Both the position numbers and the translations under genes were made by a program. The notes beneath the pieces are model-generated. The model saw nothing but the letters and a program-made list of their open reading frames with translations. It was not told where the DNA came from and did not search any database. From positions 3,052,501 through 3,116,500 of the forward strand of contig NZ_CP030028.1 in the NCBI RefSeq assembly GCF_003586445.1: a DNA stretch of 64,000 bases, given 5' to 3'. The first letter of the stretch is position 1. Each line of letters begins with the position of its first letter. Below are positions 61,762 through 64,000 of this stretch, piece after piece. The stretch is from Bacillus sp. Y1 (GTDB taxonomy: Bacteria > Bacillota > Bacilli > Bacillales > Cytobacillaceae).

Positions 61762-62735
61762 TACAGCCATTCGTTTAACACCTGTTTTGAATGTTCTTCT
61801 AAGTTCTTATATTGACTGATTTCTTTTGTAATTTCTTCCTTTTTCATATAAGAAAATACTTGTTGCTCCAACTGAACTTCTATTTGGATGCGATGTGTAA
61901 AGGTTGCATTCCCGATTAAGTCAATTTTGAAAGAGTCATCAACTTTATGAGCAATACAGCGTACCTTGCCACCTGGGTTAAACACATCTACCGGTTGTTC
62001 AAACTCATTCAGGCCCAGCAAACAAGTAACAAGCGTAGAAGCAGACATCGCTGTTCCGCAAGCATTCGTAAACCCAACTCCTCTTTCAAATGTACGTACA
62101 AAAATACTTCCTTCCTGAAGCGGCTTAACGAAGCTCACATTTACTCCATCTGGAAATAACTCGTTTGGTCTGTTTACCTTTTCACTCAGTTCTTTTTGTA
62201 TATTTGATTGAATTTGATCTTTTGTCACAATTCCAATTAGATGAGGGTTAGGTACTGCTACAGCAGTGAACTTAATTTCTGAAAGCTCTTGGATTGGTTC
62301 ATCTATTAATGTTTTTTGATTCAGAATTAATGGAAGATCTTTAAGTTCAAAAGAAACAGGAGAGATTTCTACCTGATATGTAGGGATTTCTCCAAGAATG
62401 CTTTCTCGCTCATTCACTTCCAAATTCGCTTTCATCGTTTCTATGACGGCACTTTGGATGGAAAGTTTTTCACAAACATAACGGGCCACACAGCGTAATC
62501 CATTTCCACACATAGACGCCTCTGACCCATCTGCATTAAATACTCTCATTTTAGCATCAAAATCTTCACTACCCAGTACAAATAAGATCCCATCAGCTCC
62601 TACTCCTTTTTCTCTATTACAAAGAAGTAATGCAAGCTCGGAACGCTGTTGCTCAGTAAATAAAGGATTTGTCATTTCATCAATGATGAGGAAGTCATTA
62701 TTGGATCCATGACATTTTAATAATTCTAAAATCAC
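61761..62735 (-). CDS. dapF: diaminopimelate epimerase
   Basis: Converts LL- to meso-diaminopimelate for lysine and peptidoglycan synthesis. The 324-residue two-domain enzyme has the catalytic cysteines Cys76 (ASMCGNGLRC) and Cys226 (GFTNACGTAM) plus GADGILF. GTG at 62735 is seven bases after GGAGG and gives the standard N-terminus (ILELLKCHGSNND). The C-terminus runs about 40 residues past the B. subtilis enzyme (EQQVFSYMKKEEITKEISQYKN), an extension of unknown role. Confidence 0.93.
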   Translation of the reverse strand: MILELLKCHGSNNDFLIIDEMTNPLFTEQQRSELALLLCNREKGVGADGILFVLGSEDFDAKMRVFNADGSEASMCGNGLRCVARYVCEKLSIQSAVIETMKANLEVNERESILGEIPTYQVEISPVSFELKDLPLILNQKTLIDEPIQELSEIKFTAVAVPNPHLIGIVTKDQIQSNIQKELSEKVNRPNELFPDGVNVSFVKPLQEGSIFVRTFERGVGFTNACGTAMSASTLVTCLLGLNEFEQPVDVFNPGGKVRCIAHKVDDSFKIDLIGNATFTHRIQIEVQLEQQVFSYMKKEEITKEISQYKNLEEHSKQVLNEWL

Positions 62736-62823
62736 ATTCAAACCTCCGTAAACATACATATTAATATTCTACATTTCCTCTATTGTACAATAAAGTAATC
62801 GTGTAGAACATTATGTTTGAATT

Positions 62824-64000
62824 TTAAAGATAACAAATATCTTCTACAACCATTCGGTTAGACCAATTGATTGCTTCAGCATATAGTTTGAACAAATCTG
62901 TTTCCATGATTTCAAGCTTTTTACATATTTCTCCGATCATTTTCCATTGTGCTTTTTCAACAGCAACAGCAAGGTCCAATACATCTTTATACTCGTTTTG
63001 CACTCCCATTAACGCTTGGACCATTTCCTCGTTTAGCGGAAGTGAATCAATCATTTTCTCTATTGGAATGGCCTTGACCCCATTCATAAAAGATAAAATA
63101 CCTGTCATAAAATATCCTGGTATTTTTTCGGATTTACCATTCCGTATTCTTCCAATTTCTTCGCACAGTCTTCCTCTTGTTAGGCATAGTTTTGCCACGT
63201 CTAAGGAGATGCTAGAGGTTTGAGTTAATTCTTCTCTTGCTGCCAAAACATATATCCAGTTTTCTATTTCGAACGGCCCAAACTGATCGACTGCTTGTCG
63301 AATATGATAGATTTTTTCTTTTAATTTATTTGCCGGTGAATTAATTAGTTTTAAAATTTTATATGAAAGTGAAGGATCTCTTTCAATAAATTCAACAATA
63401 TCATTAACAGAAGTTTTTTCTTTTGATATAAATGCTCTCATATCAACATAGGAGGTAAAACAAGCAGGGATATCAAAAGTTGAGAAAATTGCAGGCTTTG
63501 AAAAGTAATAGCCTTGAAACAGACTAAAACCATTAGATTTTGCTTCCAAATATTCTTCATTGGTTTCTATTTTTTCTGCGATTAAGATCGTATCAGTAGC
63601 CAGTGCCTTTTTATTTATGCGCTTGCGTACGTTCTTATCTGTTTTTCGGAAGTCTACCTTTACATAATCCGTCTGTTCTAATATATCATTTGAATAGGGG
63701 TTCAGTTCATCTAACAAGCTAGAATTAATCGCAATTTTATAATGACTTTTCTTCATTTCTTTTAGAATTTCTAATAGATTTCTACTGGGGCGTGTAGATT
63801 CAACAAGCTCTATGACTATTTTCTTTGAACTAACATAGGAAGGTAACCTCATATCTAATAGTTTCTCTGTAAAATTAATAAAACAAGGCCTTCCTTCAGA
63901 AAGAGCATCTATCCCTATATTTAGAAAGCTATTGATGATCAACTCAGTAGTAGCGCGGTCACCATCTACATTTGGAAATTCATTTATGTGATTATTTCGA
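62824..64000 (-). CDS. EAL-HDOD signalling protein (YuxH-like), 5' end cut by window
   Basis: Regulatory protein with a degenerate EAL domain followed by an HDOD domain, as in B. subtilis YuxH. The frame extends beyond the TTG at 63942 to the window edge (residues RNNHINEFPNVDGDRATTEL), so the first part is missing. Visible EAL-like features are IELVES and LFQGYYFSKPA; the catalytic EAL residues of active phosphodiesterases are not visible here and the family is usually inactive. HDOD features: RDPSLSYKILKLINSPAN and the C-terminal helices. Probably senses or relays a signal by protein contact. Confidence 0.85.
   Translation of the reverse strand, partial: RNNHINEFPNVDGDRATTELIINSFLNIGIDALSEGRPCFINFTEKLLDMRLPSYVSSKKIVIELVESTRPSRNLLEILKEMKKSHYKIAINSSLLDELNPYSNDILEQTDYVKVDFRKTDKNVRKRINKKALATDTILIAEKIETNEEYLEAKSNGFSLFQGYYFSKPAIFSTFDIPACFTSYVDMRAFISKEKTSVNDIVEFIERDPSLSYKILKLINSPANKLKEKIYHIRQAVDQFGPFEIENWIYVLAAREELTQTSSISLDVAKLCLTRGRLCEEIGRIRNGKSEKIPGYFMTGILSFMNGVKAIPIEKMIDSLPLNEEMVQALMGVQNEYKDVLDLAVAVEKAQWKMIGEICKKLEIMETDLFKLYAEAINWSNRMVVEDICYL

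Overview
The window looks like chromosomal DNA of an endospore-forming, AT-rich Bacillaceae species (Bacillus or a near relative). Sporulation genes are scattered through it (an alpha/beta-type SASP, an H-type SASP, a YjcZ-type small protein, the forespore diadenylate cyclase CdaS). It also holds comK, qoxABCD, fruRKA, glpP/glpFK/glpD, a Ku/LigD end-joining pair, GGAGG-type ribosome binding sites and many TTG/GTG starts. I see no phage, plasmid, transposase gene, CRISPR array, rRNA or tRNA. It is ordinary core and near-core chromosome, with the interest mainly in RNA-level regulation and short intergenic elements.

Layout: 1-2.6 kb, ABC exporter (permease cut by the left edge) and an SGNH hydrolase. 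2.7-6.7 kb, a small unknown protein, a DUF2161 nuclease-fold protein, an alanine:sodium symporter and a VTT/DedA-like membrane protein, with two inverted copies of an ~81-bp palindromic element. 6.7-10.4 kb, purU, comK, a GIY-YIG-like protein, pssA and a BsuPI-type lipoprotein. 10.5-13.8 kb, a membrane histidine kinase, SASP, FNT channel and DUF421 protein. 14.1-18 kb, the qoxABCD aa3 quinol oxidase operon. 18-29 kb, LysE exporter, PhoD-like phosphatase, nitrilase plus GNAT pair, HTH protein, ABC exporter, beta-propeller protein, YjcZ, AI-2E family protein, CdaS and an MBL hydrolase. 29.9-36.9 kb, a complete trpEGDCFBA operon behind two tandem tryptophan T-boxes. 37-43 kb, MOSC protein, MFS exporter and fruRKA. 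43-49.5 kb, small spore/membrane/lipoproteins, acetyltransferase, YdjO, second LysE paralogue, amino acid permease and a soluble PAS kinase. 49.5-53.3 kb, a cold-shock block (csp, cshA, csp) and folD under a ZTP riboswitch. 53.9-58.8 kb, glpD, glpFK and glpP with paired leader attenuators. 58.9-61.7 kb, divergent ku and ligD. 61.8-64 kb, dapF and an EAL-HDOD protein cut by the right edge.

Several groups work as units. GlpP made at 58.3 kb is expected to act on the leader terminators of both glpFK and glpD, which share a GGAGA-N3/4-GGAGA motif; glpFK also carries a cre site over its -35 box. The trp operon senses uncharged tRNA-Trp through two leaders in series and contains its own trpG. The MBL-fold gene 74 bp after trpA has its Shine-Dalgarno buried in an 11-bp perfect hairpin. 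Ku and LigD form the two-component bacterial NHEJ machine. Start codons were chosen by Shine-Dalgarno position and several differ from the longest open frame; this is stated per gene.
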